Source: Nostoc sp. FACHB-280
Lineage (GTDB): Bacteria > Cyanobacteriota > Cyanobacteriia > Cyanobacteriales > Nostocaceae
Length of the DNA stretch: 64,000 nt
Assembly: GCF_014697615.1 (NCBI RefSeq)
Contig: NZ_JACJSD010000002.1
Location: 62,001-126,000 of the forward strand
Direction: 5' to 3'
The notes beneath the pieces are model-generated. The model was not told the origin of the DNA and did not search any database. It saw nothing but the letters and a program-made list of their open reading frames with translations. Below are positions 1 to 8,756 of this stretch, in pieces. Position 1 is the stretch's first letter, and each line of letters begins with the position of its first letter. A program made the translations under genes and the position numbers.

Positions 1-1790
1 GGACTGGTTACGCCTTATTACTCCAACCCACAACCTTACTCAAAGAAGCTGAGGAAGAAAATCTGCAATTTTGGCAGTTTTTTGATTTAGTTAAACCCCA
101 TTGGCGAGTGCTGTTAGAAGTGTTCATTGCTTCGGTATTTATTCAAGTATTTGGATTAGTGACACCTTTATTTACGCAACTACTTTTAGATAGAGTCATT
201 GTTCAAGGAAGCACCCTGACATTAAATGCTGTGGGTTTAGGATTGTTGATTTTTGGATTATTCCGCGTCGTTATTAATGGACTGCGACAATATCTTTTAG
301 ATCACACAGCAAATCGCATCAGCTTATCTTTATTGGTAGGTTTTATCAAACATACCTTTCGTTTACCTCTGGCATTTTTTGAATCGCGTTACGTTGGTGA
401 TATTGTGTCTCGCGTCCAGGAAAATCAAAAAATTCAGCGTTTTTTGACTGGGGAAGCTTTATCTATCACCTTAGACTTACTGACAGTATTTATTTATGTC
501 GGGTTGATGTTTTGGTACAGCCCATCAATGGCTTTACTTAGCTTATGTATTGTTCCACCGTTTATGCTGTTGGCACTGGTGGCTACACCATTTTTAAGAC
601 GAATTAGCCGTGAAGTATTTACCGCCACTGCTAACGAAAATAGTTATTTAATTCAATCTCTCACGGGGATTCGTTCAATTCGTTCGATGTCCATTGAGCA
701 AACAGTTCGTTGGCATTGGGAAGAATTGTTGAATAATTTGATTAAAAAGACATTTAGCGGGCAAATTGTCGGCAATCAACTGCAAATTTTCAGTGCCACA
801 ATTGAAACAGTAGTTAGTACAGGGTTGCTGTGGTTTGGGGCATCTTTGGTAATTCAAAATCAACTGACAATTGGACAATTAGTGGCTTTTAATATGCTTT
901 TGGGTAATATTATTCGCCCTTTCCAAAGATTGGTGGTGTTGTGGAATCAAGTACAGGAAGTGATGATTGCGACCGAGCGTATTAATGATGTTTTAGAAGC
1001 CGAACCAGAAGAAGATTTACAACATCATCCCCGGCAGACTTTACCCAGATTGCAAGGACATATTAAGTTTGAAAATGTCACCTTTCGCTATCATCCAGAC
1101 AGTGATATTAATGTCTTAGAAAATCTCAGTTTTGAAATTAACCCCCAACAAACCGTAGCTGTAGTAGGGCGGAGTGGTTCGGGCAAAACTACCTTATCTA
1201 AATTGATTTTAGGCTTATATCCGCCGACAGATGGTAAAGTTTTAATTGACGCTCACGATGTGACTAGTATATCTTTGCGATCGCTGCGTTCTCAAATTGG
1301 CGTTGTTGACCAAGACACCTTTTTATTTGGTGGCACAATCCGCGAAAACATCAGCATTGCTCACCCCGAAGCTAACTTAGAAGAAATTATCCAAGCGGCG
1401 CGTTTAGCAGGTGCAGATGACTTTATTAAACAATTACCAATGGGTTACGAAACTCAAATTGGTGAAGGTGGCGGAATGTTATCTGGTGGACAGCGACAAA
1501 GAATTGCGATCGCTCGTGCTTTACTCGGCAATCCGCGTTTATTATTATTAGATGAAGCCACCAGTCACCTCGACGCTGAATCTGAACGCATCATTCAAAA
1601 TAACCTGACAACCATCCTCAAAGGACGCACAAGTTTAATCATTGCTCATCGCCTTTCCACCGTGCGTCATGCAGACTTAATTCTGGTATTAGATCGTGGC
1701 TTATTAGTTGAAAGTGGCACTCACGACGAATTAATTGCCAGAAAAGGTCATTATTTTTATCTCAACCAGCAACAACTGGCGCAAACATAG
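1..1790 (+). CDS. Peptide-export ABC transporter (permease-ATPase), 5' end outside window
   Basis: The open frame runs in from base 3 without a start, so this is the C-terminal part of a longer protein; the first GTG at 108 is internal. What is visible is an ABC exporter membrane domain (about residues 1-300) followed by an ATPase domain with Walker A GRSGSGKTT, signature LSGGQRQR, Walker B LLLLDEATS and the switch HRLST. It resembles the SunT/HlyB class that exports leader-bearing peptides, and the paralog at 45224-47926 shows that a regulatory or C39 region could lie upstream, but that part cannot be seen. It is followed by an HlyD adaptor and a parvulin-like foldase, so the three probably form an export unit for the small peptides encoded at 7.9-10.8 kb (inference). 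Confidence 0.9.
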   Translation, partial: TGYALLLQPTTLLKEAEEENLQFWQFFDLVKPHWRVLLEVFIASVFIQVFGLVTPLFTQLLLDRVIVQGSTLTLNAVGLGLLIFGLFRVVINGLRQYLLDHTANRISLSLLVGFIKHTFRLPLAFFESRYVGDIVSRVQENQKIQRFLTGEALSITLDLLTVFIYVGLMFWYSPSMALLSLCIVPPFMLLALVATPFLRRISREVFTATANENSYLIQSLTGIRSIRSMSIEQTVRWHWEELLNNLIKKTFSGQIVGNQLQIFSATIETVVSTGLLWFGASLVIQNQLTIGQLVAFNMLLGNIIRPFQRLVVLWNQVQEVMIATERINDVLEAEPEEDLQHHPRQTLPRLQGHIKFENVTFRYHPDSDINVLENLSFEINPQQTVAVVGRSGSGKTTLSKLILGLYPPTDGKVLIDAHDVTSISLRSLRSQIGVVDQDTFLFGGTIRENISIAHPEANLEEIIQAARLAGADDFIKQLPMGYETQIGEGGGMLSGGQRQRIAIARALLGNPRLLLLDEATSHLDAESERIIQNNLTTILKGRTSLIIAHRLSTVRHADLILVLDRGLLVESGTHDELIARKGHYFYLNQQQLAQT

Positions 1791-1837
1791 GACTTATTTC
1801 GTATTCAGTGAAAGACTGATCATTAAGTCCGTAAGGG

Positions 1838-1946
1838 TTTAGGGGTGTGAGGGGGTAGGGGTATAAGGGAAAGAATAAAAATGACCTTGACATAGTTATA
1901 AAATAGTATTCTTCTCTTACACCCCACACCCCTATACCCTTAGAGG
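1838..1946. repeat. Inverted pair of TAGGGGTGT-type heptamer repeats
   Basis: Between the exporter and the HlyD gene a G-rich block of GGGGTGT/GGGGTAT units is followed, after an AT-rich loop, by its C-rich counterpart (ACACCCC, CCCTATACCC). Such short tandem repeats are common between genes in Nostocales. The same family appears near 6547, 17600, 33345, 48835 and 50765. No gene is seen here. Confidence 0.6.
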
Positions 1947-1984
1947 ATGTTTGAAAAGTGGTTGGTTGTGATTATTAGCACTTC

Positions 1985-2063
1985 TTGATCCCCCCTAACC
2001 CCCCTTAAAAAGGGGGGAATTTTCCTCAAGTCCCCCTTTTGAAGGGGGATTTAGGGGGATCAA
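1985..2063. repeat. Palindromic element with GATCCCCC ends, copy 1
   Basis: An imperfect palindrome starts TTGATCCCCCC and ends GGGGGATCAA, with internal CTTAAAAAGGGG and CCCCTTTTGAAGGGG arms. Related copies are at 5060-5136 and 8757-8886. It is a non-coding MITE-like repeat and may fold into a long hairpin in RNA. Confidence 0.75.
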
Positions 2064-2188
2064 AATATGTGTAACTTCACATTAAATTAGTTACACCCAA
2101 TCTAAACAAATCCTGACCTTTATTAGTTCCTAAATCAAATTGAGCATCTGGGAAATTTGCACATGAACAGAAAACTGTTGAATTACCT

Positions 2189-3739
2189 ATGCCAAATTTT
2201 TATCCCGATTTTTCATCCATACTTACTCAACCAAAGCAGGATGAACCTCGCCAGTTTGATGACTCTGATGTAGTTGTCGATGAATCAATTCAGACAACTG
2301 AAATTAATGATTGGTATTACGGTACAGAAGAACTTCTAGATGCTTTACCCAAGCTTTGGACACGTTCAATGCTGTACTTGCTAGTGGCTTTTGCTGCTAT
2401 TGTTATCCCTTGGACAATGCTCGCCAAAGTGGACGAAACAGGCTCTGCTAGAGGGCGTTTAGAACCAAAAGGTGCAACGCAAAAATTGGGCGTTCCGGTT
2501 ACAGGTGCAGTCAAAGCTGTCAATGTCCAAGAAGGCGCGACGGTGAAAGCTGGACAGGTTTTGATGCAGTTAGATTCGGATGTATTGCAAACAGATTTGC
2601 AACAAACACAAACGAAGTTAGAAGGGTTAAACACTCGGCTATCACAGTTGGAATTACTCAAAAATCAACTGATGCTGGCGATTAATATTCAAGAACAACA
2701 AAACCAAGCCCAAGCCTTAGAAAAAGTTGCCCAAGTTAACCAAGCACAACAAAATCTCGATGCCAAAATCAGCAGTTATAACCTGCAAAGATTAGAAAAA
2801 CTCGCCACTGTTGAACAGGCTAGACAGAAAATTAATTCCACACGTATTGACCAAAAATTAGCTCACAGTCGTTTTAATCGAGATGTCGCGGAAGTTGACC
2901 GCTATCGTCAACTTTTAAACGAAGGTGCGATCGCACAAGTTAAAGTAGTGGAATTAGAAAAAATTGCCGAAGAAAGTCAACGCTTGCGAGAACAAGCCAG
3001 CGCCGAACTCACCCAATCAGAATTAAATTTAAAGGAGGAAGCTACCCGCTATCAATCCATTATGAGTCAGGCTTGGGCAGATATTCAGCAAGCCAAACTG
3101 CGCCTCGAAGAACAGCAAAGTAGCTATCAAAGCGTAGTGCAAGCCGGAAGACTGGCGCTGCTGAAAAGCCAAGAACAACTCAAAGATATGCAGAACCAAA
3201 TTACTACCCTGCAATCGGAAATTGCCCAAACCAAGAGTCAGATTACCTCACTCAAACTGCAATTACAGCAGCGTGTAGTGCGATCGCCAATTGATGGCAC
3301 AATCTTTGAATTACCAGTTACTAAACCAGGCCCTGTAGTCGAAGCTGGACAAGTCGTCGCTCAAATTGCACCTAAGAATAGTGAGTTGATTATCAAAGCC
3401 CAAATGCCCAGTCAACAAAGTGGCTTCTTGAAAGTCGGTATGCCTGTCAAAGTCAAATTTGATGCTTACCCCTTCCAAGATTATGGAGTTATTCAAGGGC
3501 GCGTTCATTGGATTTCACCTAGCTCGAAAATCCAAACTGATAGTGAAGGCAAAGCCACTATTGAAACCTATGAATTGGATATTGTTTTAGATAAAAACTA
3601 TATCCAAGCTGCTGATAAACGCATTATCTTAACACCAGGTCAAACAGCAAATGCTGAAGTAATTATTCGTCAGCGTCGTGTCATCGACTTTATCTTAGAT
3701 CCATTTAAGAAATTGCAAAAAGGCGGATTAGAACTGTAA
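2189..3739 (+). CDS. HlyD-family membrane-fusion (periplasmic adaptor) protein
   Basis: 516 residues. A soluble N-terminus of about 60 residues is followed by one membrane segment (about 60-80, LYLLVAFAAIVIPW), a first lipoyl-like half (VPVTGAVKAVNVQEGATV), a long Gln/Glu-rich coiled coil (about 130-370) and the second lipoyl half plus beta-barrel (RSPIDGTIFELPV onward). This is the layout of adaptors that couple ABC exporters to an outer-membrane channel. It starts about 400 bp after the exporter and is followed by a foldase gene on the same strand. The family assignment is firm; export of the nearby peptides is inferred from position only. Confidence 0.93.
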   Translation: MPNFYPDFSSILTQPKQDEPRQFDDSDVVVDESIQTTEINDWYYGTEELLDALPKLWTRSMLYLLVAFAAIVIPWTMLAKVDETGSARGRLEPKGATQKLGVPVTGAVKAVNVQEGATVKAGQVLMQLDSDVLQTDLQQTQTKLEGLNTRLSQLELLKNQLMLAINIQEQQNQAQALEKVAQVNQAQQNLDAKISSYNLQRLEKLATVEQARQKINSTRIDQKLAHSRFNRDVAEVDRYRQLLNEGAIAQVKVVELEKIAEESQRLREQASAELTQSELNLKEEATRYQSIMSQAWADIQQAKLRLEEQQSSYQSVVQAGRLALLKSQEQLKDMQNQITTLQSEIAQTKSQITSLKLQLQQRVVRSPIDGTIFELPVTKPGPVVEAGQVVAQIAPKNSELIIKAQMPSQQSGFLKVGMPVKVKFDAYPFQDYGVIQGRVHWISPSSKIQTDSEGKATIETYELDIVLDKNYIQAADKRIILTPGQTANAEVIIRQRRVIDFILDPFKKLQKGGLEL

Positions 3740-3848
3740 TTATTATGGCTACTTTGTTTAAGGCAGACAAGGTAGAGAGAGCTATAAAATCATGTATCTT
3801 GATTTTTAATAGGGTAGGCTTTGCTAGTCTGCCCTAATTTTACTTTTT

Positions 3849-3972
3849 AGGGACTTCCAAATAAAAAAACATACAATTTTTCTTGTGGGGTGGACATCTT
3901 GTCTGCCCCTAGTCAAGGGCGGGCTAGAAGCCCACCCCACAAGATTGGATAATTTATTTCTTGGAAATCCCT
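3849..3972. mobile_element. MITE-like element with AGGGA-TTCCAA terminal inverted repeats
   Basis: The left end AGGGACTTCCAAATAAA matches the complement of the right end (AGGGATTTCCAAGAAATAAA) with small gaps. Inside is a second inverted repeat, TCTTGTGGGGTGG at 3881 with its complement at 3931-3944. There is no ORF, so it would need a transposase supplied elsewhere. Only one copy is seen in the window. Confidence 0.6.
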
Positions 3973-3991
3973 TATTTTATGTGTGACAATT

Positions 3992-4024
3992 AGATCCCCG
4001 ACTTCTTGAAGAAGTCGGGGATCT
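3992..4024. terminator. Palindromic hairpin (AGATCCCCGACTTCTT family)
   Basis: A perfect 16-bp arm, AGATCCCCGACTTCTT, is immediately followed by its complement. The same hairpin recurs at 4968, 24385 and 38296, each time just past the 3' end of a gene, so it may act as a two-way transcription stop or mRNA end protector. That role is inferred; there is no long T run. Confidence 0.5.
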
Positions 4025-4177
4025 GAATGTTTATGTCTAACAGAAAATATTAATTAGCAGGCGAAACTTCCACTAGATAGAGATAAGAAAAACTCTTGCC
4101 AGCCAACATATATAGATATGAGATTAACTTCAATGCGCCCTACAAAACACTAATCAGAATTAGTGGAGGAATTAATT

Positions 4178-4954
4178 ATGGCAAAGCTGTTAAATATTGC
4201 TGTGGAAGACATTATTGAATACATCAAATTGTCTTGTCAAGTTCCTAATATATTAGATGCGATCGCTACTCAAAAAATTATTGCTGAGACAGTCGAAAAA
4301 CTTGGAATTACCGTCGAAGTTGAAGAACTACAACAAGCCGCAGATAGTATGCGTTTTGCCAATAAACTCCTCAGAGCCGAAGACACTTGGGCATGGCTAG
4401 AAAAATATCATCTGTCTTTAGATGATTTTGAAGAAATCGCCAAAGCCAACATTTTATCTACAAAATTAGCGAATCATTTATTTGCTGAGAAGGTCGAACC
4501 TTATTTTTATGCTCGTCAATTTGAATATTATGCCGCAGCAATTTATGAAGTCATTTTTGATGATGAAGATTTAGCATTAGAGATATTTTATGCACTGCAA
4601 GAAGGAGAAATTGGTTTTCAAGAAGTTGCTCGTCAATATATCGAAAATCCTGAAATTCGTCGGGCTGGAGGTTATCAAGGAATCCGCACCCGTGCTGACT
4701 TAAGACCAGAAATCGCCGCCGCCGTATTTGCTGTGACTCCGCCACAAATTATCAAACCAATTGTCACACCCAAAGGTGTACATATAATTGCTGTTGAGGA
4801 AATTATTAAACCGGAATTAAATGAGCAATTACGTTTGCAAATTATCGGCGAGTTTTTTAGTAATTGGTTACAGCAACAAGTTGCAAATTTAGAAATAGTC
4901 GCAAAGCTACCAAATAATTCTCTCTCATCCCAAAATTTACCAAAACCTGCTTAA
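4178..4954 (+). CDS. Parvulin/SurA-like peptidylprolyl isomerase
   Basis: 258 residues from the ATG at 4178, chosen because GGAGGA lies 7 bases upstream; the GTG at 4163 has no such site. The N-terminal half is helical, like a SurA chaperone domain. The C-terminal part (about 130-220) has a PpiC-type pattern: FQEVARQY, GGYQGIRTRADL, then TPKGVHIIAVEEI. No signal peptide is seen. It follows the exporter and adaptor genes on the same strand, and a similar isomerase (47875-48633) sits beside the second exporter, so the pairing is recurrent. Its likely job is assisting export or maturation of a peptide substrate (inference). Confidence 0.82.
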   Translation: MAKLLNIAVEDIIEYIKLSCQVPNILDAIATQKIIAETVEKLGITVEVEELQQAADSMRFANKLLRAEDTWAWLEKYHLSLDDFEEIAKANILSTKLANHLFAEKVEPYFYARQFEYYAAAIYEVIFDDEDLALEIFYALQEGEIGFQEVARQYIENPEIRRAGGYQGIRTRADLRPEIAAAVFAVTPPQIIKPIVTPKGVHIIAVEEIIKPELNEQLRLQIIGEFFSNWLQQQVANLEIVAKLPNNSLSSQNLPKPA

Positions 4955-4967
4955 TTACTAAATTTTC

Positions 4968-5000
4968 AAATCCCCGACTTCTCCAAGAAGTCGGGGATTT
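4968..5000. terminator. Palindromic hairpin after the foldase gene
   Basis: AAATCCCCGACTTC and its complement GAAGTCGGGGATTT flank a short TCCAA-containing loop, and TT follows. It lies 13 bp past the foldase stop, in the convergent gap before the HopA1 gene, and is the same family as 3992-4024. A terminator role is inferred. Confidence 0.55.
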
Positions 5001-5059
5001 TTCGAGGAGTATTATTAGAGGATGTATGAAAACTTTCTGGTGTTGTATTTAAGATTAAT

Positions 5060-5136
5060 AGATCCCCCTAAATCCCCCTTAAAAAGGGGGACTTGAAGAA
5101 AATTCCCCCCTTTTTAAGGGGGGCTAGGGGGGATCT
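5060..5136. repeat. Palindromic element with GATCCCCC ends, copy 2
   Basis: It starts AGATCCCCCTAAATCC and ends GGGGGGATCT, with internal CTTAAAAAGGGGG and CCCCCCTTTTTAAGG arms. It is the same element as at 1985 and 8757. It fills most of the convergent gap between the export genes and the HopA1 gene. Confidence 0.75.
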
Positions 5137-5173
5137 AGAGAAATATTTAATATTTCTCAGTATCATCTTAGAA

Positions 5174-6280
5174 TTACGCTAAAGATAAAGGCATATAGAT
5201 ATCCGCAGAATTAGCATTCAAATAAGGGCGTTGTAATTCTACTTGGGATAAGGAAAATTGTTGGATAATTGCTGTAAGGCGATGGGCTGGTGTATCATTG
5301 CCTTCCTCCCAAGCATCCAGCAAACCATTAGCGATAATTTGACAACGATGCGTCCCAAAACTTTCTTGTTCAGCAAATTTGCGGTTTGGTTCTTCTGCGA
5401 TCGCTAACCCCGGTGCCATAAACTTAGTAAATAACGGTACTTCCGGCTGAAAATAAGACTGACATTCGACATACACCCTTTCTAACACTGGGTGAATTGC
5501 CTCATAATCCTTTTTATCAAAGTAAAATACTGCGGAATCGTAACGTTCGTACTCAGAAGGATTGTATAAGGCTTTCAGGGAGAAAGGAATCTCTAGAAAA
5601 TTGAGTTGCGTCGTCAAACTGTGCATAACTGCAACAGCACCTTCGGGAGTGACATTAAAATACACACGCACCAATCTTTCCCGGTTTGTCGCCGTTCCCG
5701 CGTTCGCAACCGCCATATAAAATCCATTCTGTACTAAATTTTTAGGCATTTTGACTGCAACATACTTACCCACAGTTGCAGATTGATGTTGGGGTAATAA
5801 ATGACGACTGCGTTCAATATGCAGCGTTAAACCATCTTTTTGGACTGCTAAAGTGTTATCAAGATTTTCTTTGACCACCTGCCAATTGTAATACCAATAG
5901 CCATCGCCTTGATTACTTTCGTGCAGGCGATCGTAAAAAGCCACATCCACACCAAGTAAAGTATTATTTTCTAGATGTTGGTTTAAAGCTACGGTGTTAG
6001 TTTCTGTATTAGCAGCCAGAGAACTTTTTAAAGAACCATTGTAATAAATGCCATAAAGAAAACTTCGCAATTGCATACTTAAGAATTTCTTTTTTAACGC
6101 CGCAGGTAATTGCTGAAAGCGGGAAATTGCTGCTTCTGGCAGTTGCAATGGTTGGTAATCTGGATGCTTAATACAATAAGCAGACTCAATTTCAATCTGA
6201 GAAATAATATCTTGTAGTGATGTCTGCAATGACTCAGGAATTTCTGCAAGTTGAGTGGCGATGGAATCTAACATTTGCAT
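5174..6280 (-). CDS. HopA1-family protein, candidate RiPP phospho-Ser/Thr lyase
   Basis: 368 residues, soluble, with no signal peptide. The sequence (SFLYGIYYNGS, VAFYDRLHESNQGDGYWYYN, GKYVAVKMPKN, the YFNVTPEGA region, and FGTHRCQIIANGLLDA near the end) is what is annotated in cyanobacteria as the T3SS effector HopA1 family. In class V lanthipeptide and thioamitide pathways a HopA1-type protein works with an APH-type kinase to dehydrate Ser/Thr in a precursor. Here the kinase gene lies immediately upstream on the same strand and the small peptide genes beyond it. The family call rests on recognition and the enzymatic role on context. Export into a host cell is unlikely, since no type III system is present. 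Confidence 0.8.
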   Translation of the reverse strand: MQMLDSIATQLAEIPESLQTSLQDIISQIEIESAYCIKHPDYQPLQLPEAAISRFQQLPAALKKKFLSMQLRSFLYGIYYNGSLKSSLAANTETNTVALNQHLENNTLLGVDVAFYDRLHESNQGDGYWYYNWQVVKENLDNTLAVQKDGLTLHIERSRHLLPQHQSATVGKYVAVKMPKNLVQNGFYMAVANAGTATNRERLVRVYFNVTPEGAVAVMHSLTTQLNFLEIPFSLKALYNPSEYERYDSAVFYFDKKDYEAIHPVLERVYVECQSYFQPEVPLFTKFMAPGLAIAEEPNRKFAEQESFGTHRCQIIANGLLDAWEEGNDTPAHRLTAIIQQFSLSQVELQRPYLNANSADIYMPLSLA

Positions 6281-6634
6281 AAAAGCTTACCTGTAATTGA
6301 AGAATTCAGGAGTTAGGAAGCAGTTCTGATGAAGAAATTTACAACCATGAATCAAAGAGGTATTTAACTTACTCCCAACTCCCTTTATGGCGTTGCTGAT
6401 TACGAAGATAATTTTTATCTCACGCAAAGGCGCAAAGGCGCAAAGAGCAAGAGTTTTAAAAGTGGAATTTTATAATTTCATCCCGCATTTATGCAACGCC
6501 CCCTTTATTTCTCTAGAAATGGTTAATTCTAATCGGATGCAGTGATATGAAAAATCAAGCGTGTGGAGGAGGGTGTAGATATTCAAAATCCTTACACCCC
6601 TACACCCTCAAACCCTTACACCCATTCTTCACCA
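6281..6634. other. Gap between kinase and HopA1 genes, filled by repeats
   Basis: About 350 bp on the transcribed strand separate the two putative enzyme genes. It holds a CGCAAAGG direct repeat (6423-6440) and a heptamer-repeat block, GGGTGTAG then TTACACCCCTACACCC (6565-6625). No ORF is seen. The repeats may have been inserted into an originally tighter operon. Confidence 0.55.
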
Positions 6635-7831
6635 TTAACCTTTGTGCTTAAGCCCTGTCTGATATACGCTGGACGGTAAAAGTTCTAAACCTTCAACACC
6701 AAAAATTGTTTTCATTGATGCTTGGGGATTACACAGCAAACTCTTAGCGACTTGCAGCATACAAATTCCAGTATTACCGAAGGTTTTTTCATGCTGGAGT
6801 CCGGCTTGAATGGCGGTAATTAAAGCTAAACCGCAAAACTGCACTACTCTTTCTAAGAAGTCTGGACGACGCTGCAAAATTTCTGGGAAATGAGCTAAAT
6901 AAGTTGACATCAGCGCCGCAATCGAAGGCTGAAGTAATTCTAATGGTGTTGTAGCGAGACGTAATGACTCTTCAATAGCCATCGACTTACTAGTTGTCAT
7001 ACTATACAACCAAAGTTGCAGATAGCTGGAAATGAGCATTCCCAAATCATGCGCTGGATCTCCCCAAGCGCCACGTTCCCAGTCAATCAAGCGAATTATA
7101 CTTTCACCAGACAAGGAGTTATTTGCAATTGCTTCTTCCCAACTTAAAGATAAAAGAAGATTGTTGAGTTTTAGGTCATGATGAGTCAGACAATAGCGGG
7201 TGTAAGAACGGCTTAATTCTGCGATCGCCTGCCCCAAACTATCGTAACGTTGATATAGGACAAAAAATTTCAATCCCTCACTCGGAACTATGCCAAAAAT
7301 TTCTGGGGTAATTCTATCTAGTCCTAAATTGAGATTCGGATTTTTGAGTCGAGATACTTGCTCAGTTTTTTGAAAGAATGCTTCATATTCTGGATTGTCG
7401 ATTGTAGCACGATGAAGTGATGCTAAAGTTTCGCCAATCACTTTTGCAATCTCAATAGGAAAGACATTCTCTTTGAGATAGAAATCAGCCAAATCTCGAT
7501 AATTACTCAAATAATTAAACACAATGATGGAATTTTCCCCATCAAAATGCACCGCTTCTGAACAATAAGCGCGAAGATAATTAATTTCTGGAAAAGTCTG
7601 CAAGAACTGATGAACTCTCCATTCCTCAGCAAACTCCCCAGCCGTTTTTCCTTCTCGATTCAGGCGCTCTTGTTTCACTAAAAGTTGCCGATTATCTGGT
7701 AAAGTCACTAACAAGTTAAAGTTTTTCGCTGGTTTTAACTCAATCTTTGTTAATGACTGTTCTGCTTGATTACAAAGTCCAACTGTAAGCAAGTATTCCA
7801 ATACATTTTGAGAGCTTAATAAAAATGCCAT
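6635..7831 (-). CDS. APH-type phosphotransferase, candidate RiPP Ser/Thr kinase
   Basis: 398 residues from the ATG at 7831; a TTG at 7858 would add nine. Protein-kinase-like/APH features are clear: a nucleotide-lobe Lys in LLVKQERL, a catalytic loop CLTHHDLKLNNLLL and a metal-binding segment RLIDWERGAWGDPAHDLG. Resistance kinases of this fold are usually near 260-300 residues; this one is longer at both ends. It lies about 75 bp after the last precursor-peptide gene and before the HopA1 gene, all on the - strand, which matches kinase/HopA1 dehydratase pairs of class V lanthipeptide and thioamitide pathways. Phosphorylation of peptide Ser/Thr is inferred; aminoglycoside or choline/homoserine kinase activity is the alternative. 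Confidence 0.82.
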   Translation of the reverse strand: MAFLLSSQNVLEYLLTVGLCNQAEQSLTKIELKPAKNFNLLVTLPDNRQLLVKQERLNREGKTAGEFAEEWRVHQFLQTFPEINYLRAYCSEAVHFDGENSIIVFNYLSNYRDLADFYLKENVFPIEIAKVIGETLASLHRATIDNPEYEAFFQKTEQVSRLKNPNLNLGLDRITPEIFGIVPSEGLKFFVLYQRYDSLGQAIAELSRSYTRYCLTHHDLKLNNLLLSLSWEEAIANNSLSGESIIRLIDWERGAWGDPAHDLGMLISSYLQLWLYSMTTSKSMAIEESLRLATTPLELLQPSIAALMSTYLAHFPEILQRRPDFLERVVQFCGLALITAIQAGLQHEKTFGNTGICMLQVAKSLLCNPQASMKTIFGVEGLELLPSSVYQTGLKHKG

Positions 7832-7906
7832 AGTCTTAGATGTGGAGAGTTTTTGCAAAAATTAACGATGATCGCTATCATCACCGTCTCAATTGTGATG
7901 CAACAA

Positions 7907-8152
7907 TTAAAATAAACTAAACACCGAACGGGTAGATTTAGGCTGAGGAATTGTGAAAGATTTTGCTATTGATGAAATACTGTAGATTGCATAAGTGGAT
8001 AGGATAAAATTCAAGAATGTATAAGCAAAATTCAGAAGTTGCTGCAATTCTGATTCCCCGCCATATATAAATAGAGAATCTAGTTCATTTACTTCAGTCA
8101 GGTAGCTGTCTAAGTCGAGAGGACTTAAATCAGTAACGATAATTTTTGCCAT
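7907..8152 (-). CDS. Candidate RiPP precursor peptide 1 (divergent)
   Basis: 81 residues. The leader-like N-terminus MAKIIVTDLSPLDLDSYLTE shares the MAxI-x-(S/T)(E/D)L start and the acidic L(T/N)E block with the other peptides here. A YGG site after about residue 32 would be a double-Gly cleavage point. The rest (hydrophobic, with STYAIYSISSIAKSF resembling the YAIQHVYGIAKSF of the other cores) holds many Ser and no Cys. It is the last peptide gene before the kinase. Its product is unknown. Confidence 0.72.
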   Translation of the reverse strand: MAKIIVTDLSPLDLDSYLTEVNELDSLFIYGGESELQQLLNFAYTFLNFILSTYAIYSISSIAKSFTIPQPKSTRSVFSLF

Positions 8153-8173
8153 TTCATCATTCCCAGAATAGAT

Positions 8174-8224
8174 ATGGCTGACTCTCTTGGATTTGATTTT
8201 TACTTTCTAATCCAGGAGAGCCAT
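8174..8224 (-). promoter_or_regulatory. Stem-loop between precursor genes 2 and 1
   Basis: ATGGCTGACTCTCTTGGATT (8174-8193) pairs with AATCCAGGAGAGCCAT (8209-8224), apart from a small bulge. It lies in the transcribed gap just before precursor 1. Without a following U run it is more likely an attenuator, processing site or mRNA stabiliser than a full terminator. Confidence 0.5.
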
Positions 8225-8251
8225 CTAGCAGAGTAGTAAACGAAAAACTTA

Positions 8252-8509
8252 TTAGTAATTAGACTTACTAAATGATTTAGCTAGGCTATAAATATGCTGG
8301 ATAGCATAGACATCTACAAATCCTTCAATCAGTTTATTAAACACACTGATATAGGAATCAGAGCCATAACCGTAGTCATAAGAATTAGAGTTATTTCCAC
8401 CGTATGCAGCACTCATATCAACATCACTCAAATCATTAAGAAAGCTTTCAGAATCGTGGAAAAATTGAGAACCAGCAACATTTAGTTCTGCAAGAGTGAT
8501 ATTAGCCAT
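8252..8509 (-). CDS. Candidate RiPP precursor peptide 2
   Basis: 85 residues from the ATG at 8509, which has GAGGA about 8 bases upstream; an upstream in-frame ATG (8578) lacks one. The leader begins MANITLAELNVAGSQFFHD and carries the FLNDLSDVD block, then AAYGG, a likely processing site. The core is Ser/Tyr/Gly/Asn-rich (NSYDYGYGSDSY) and ends in the conserved FNKLIEGFVDVYAIQHIY and a final SFSKSNY. There is no Cys. It is clearly a paralog of the three peptides upstream. Confidence 0.83.
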   Translation of the reverse strand: MANITLAELNVAGSQFFHDSESFLNDLSDVDMSAAYGGNNSNSYDYGYGSDSYISVFNKLIEGFVDVYAIQHIYSLAKSFSKSNY

Positions 8510-8642
8510 AATTTTGTCCTCAAAGACTTGGTTGGAATCAGGTTTATTTTTAGGTAATGAAGCTGAATTGCACTTCATTGTTAGAGTGCTGACTTAGGTC
8601 AATTCTCTGTGATTTTGTACTTGATATTAAGTTGGAGAAATA

Positions 8643-8690
8643 CAGCCTGCATACTCTATATATAAGTTGCATAGTATCGAGTGCAGGCTG
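8643..8690 (-). promoter_or_regulatory. Stem-loop between precursor genes 3 and 2
   Basis: CAGCCTGCATACTC (8643-8656) pairs with GAGTGCAGGCTG (8679-8690), with a 2-nt bulge. It is in the gap between two precursor genes, like the stem-loops at 8174, 9230 and 9620. On the transcribed strand only a short U-containing stretch follows. Confidence 0.5.
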
Positions 8691-8756
8691 ATTTATGGCA
8701 TTCTTGGCAGAGAATTAGTATTTAATACCAATTTGATGTAAAGTTGCACATATTTC

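Noticed and set aside
5174..6280. HopA1 protein as a true type III effector
   Set aside because: No secretion apparatus or chaperone is near, and the cyanobacterial context is a peptide-modification operon.
5174..7831. Standard lanthipeptide cluster
   Set aside because: No LanC-like cyclase, LanM or LanB is present and the candidate precursors contain no Cys, so the name would be misleading.
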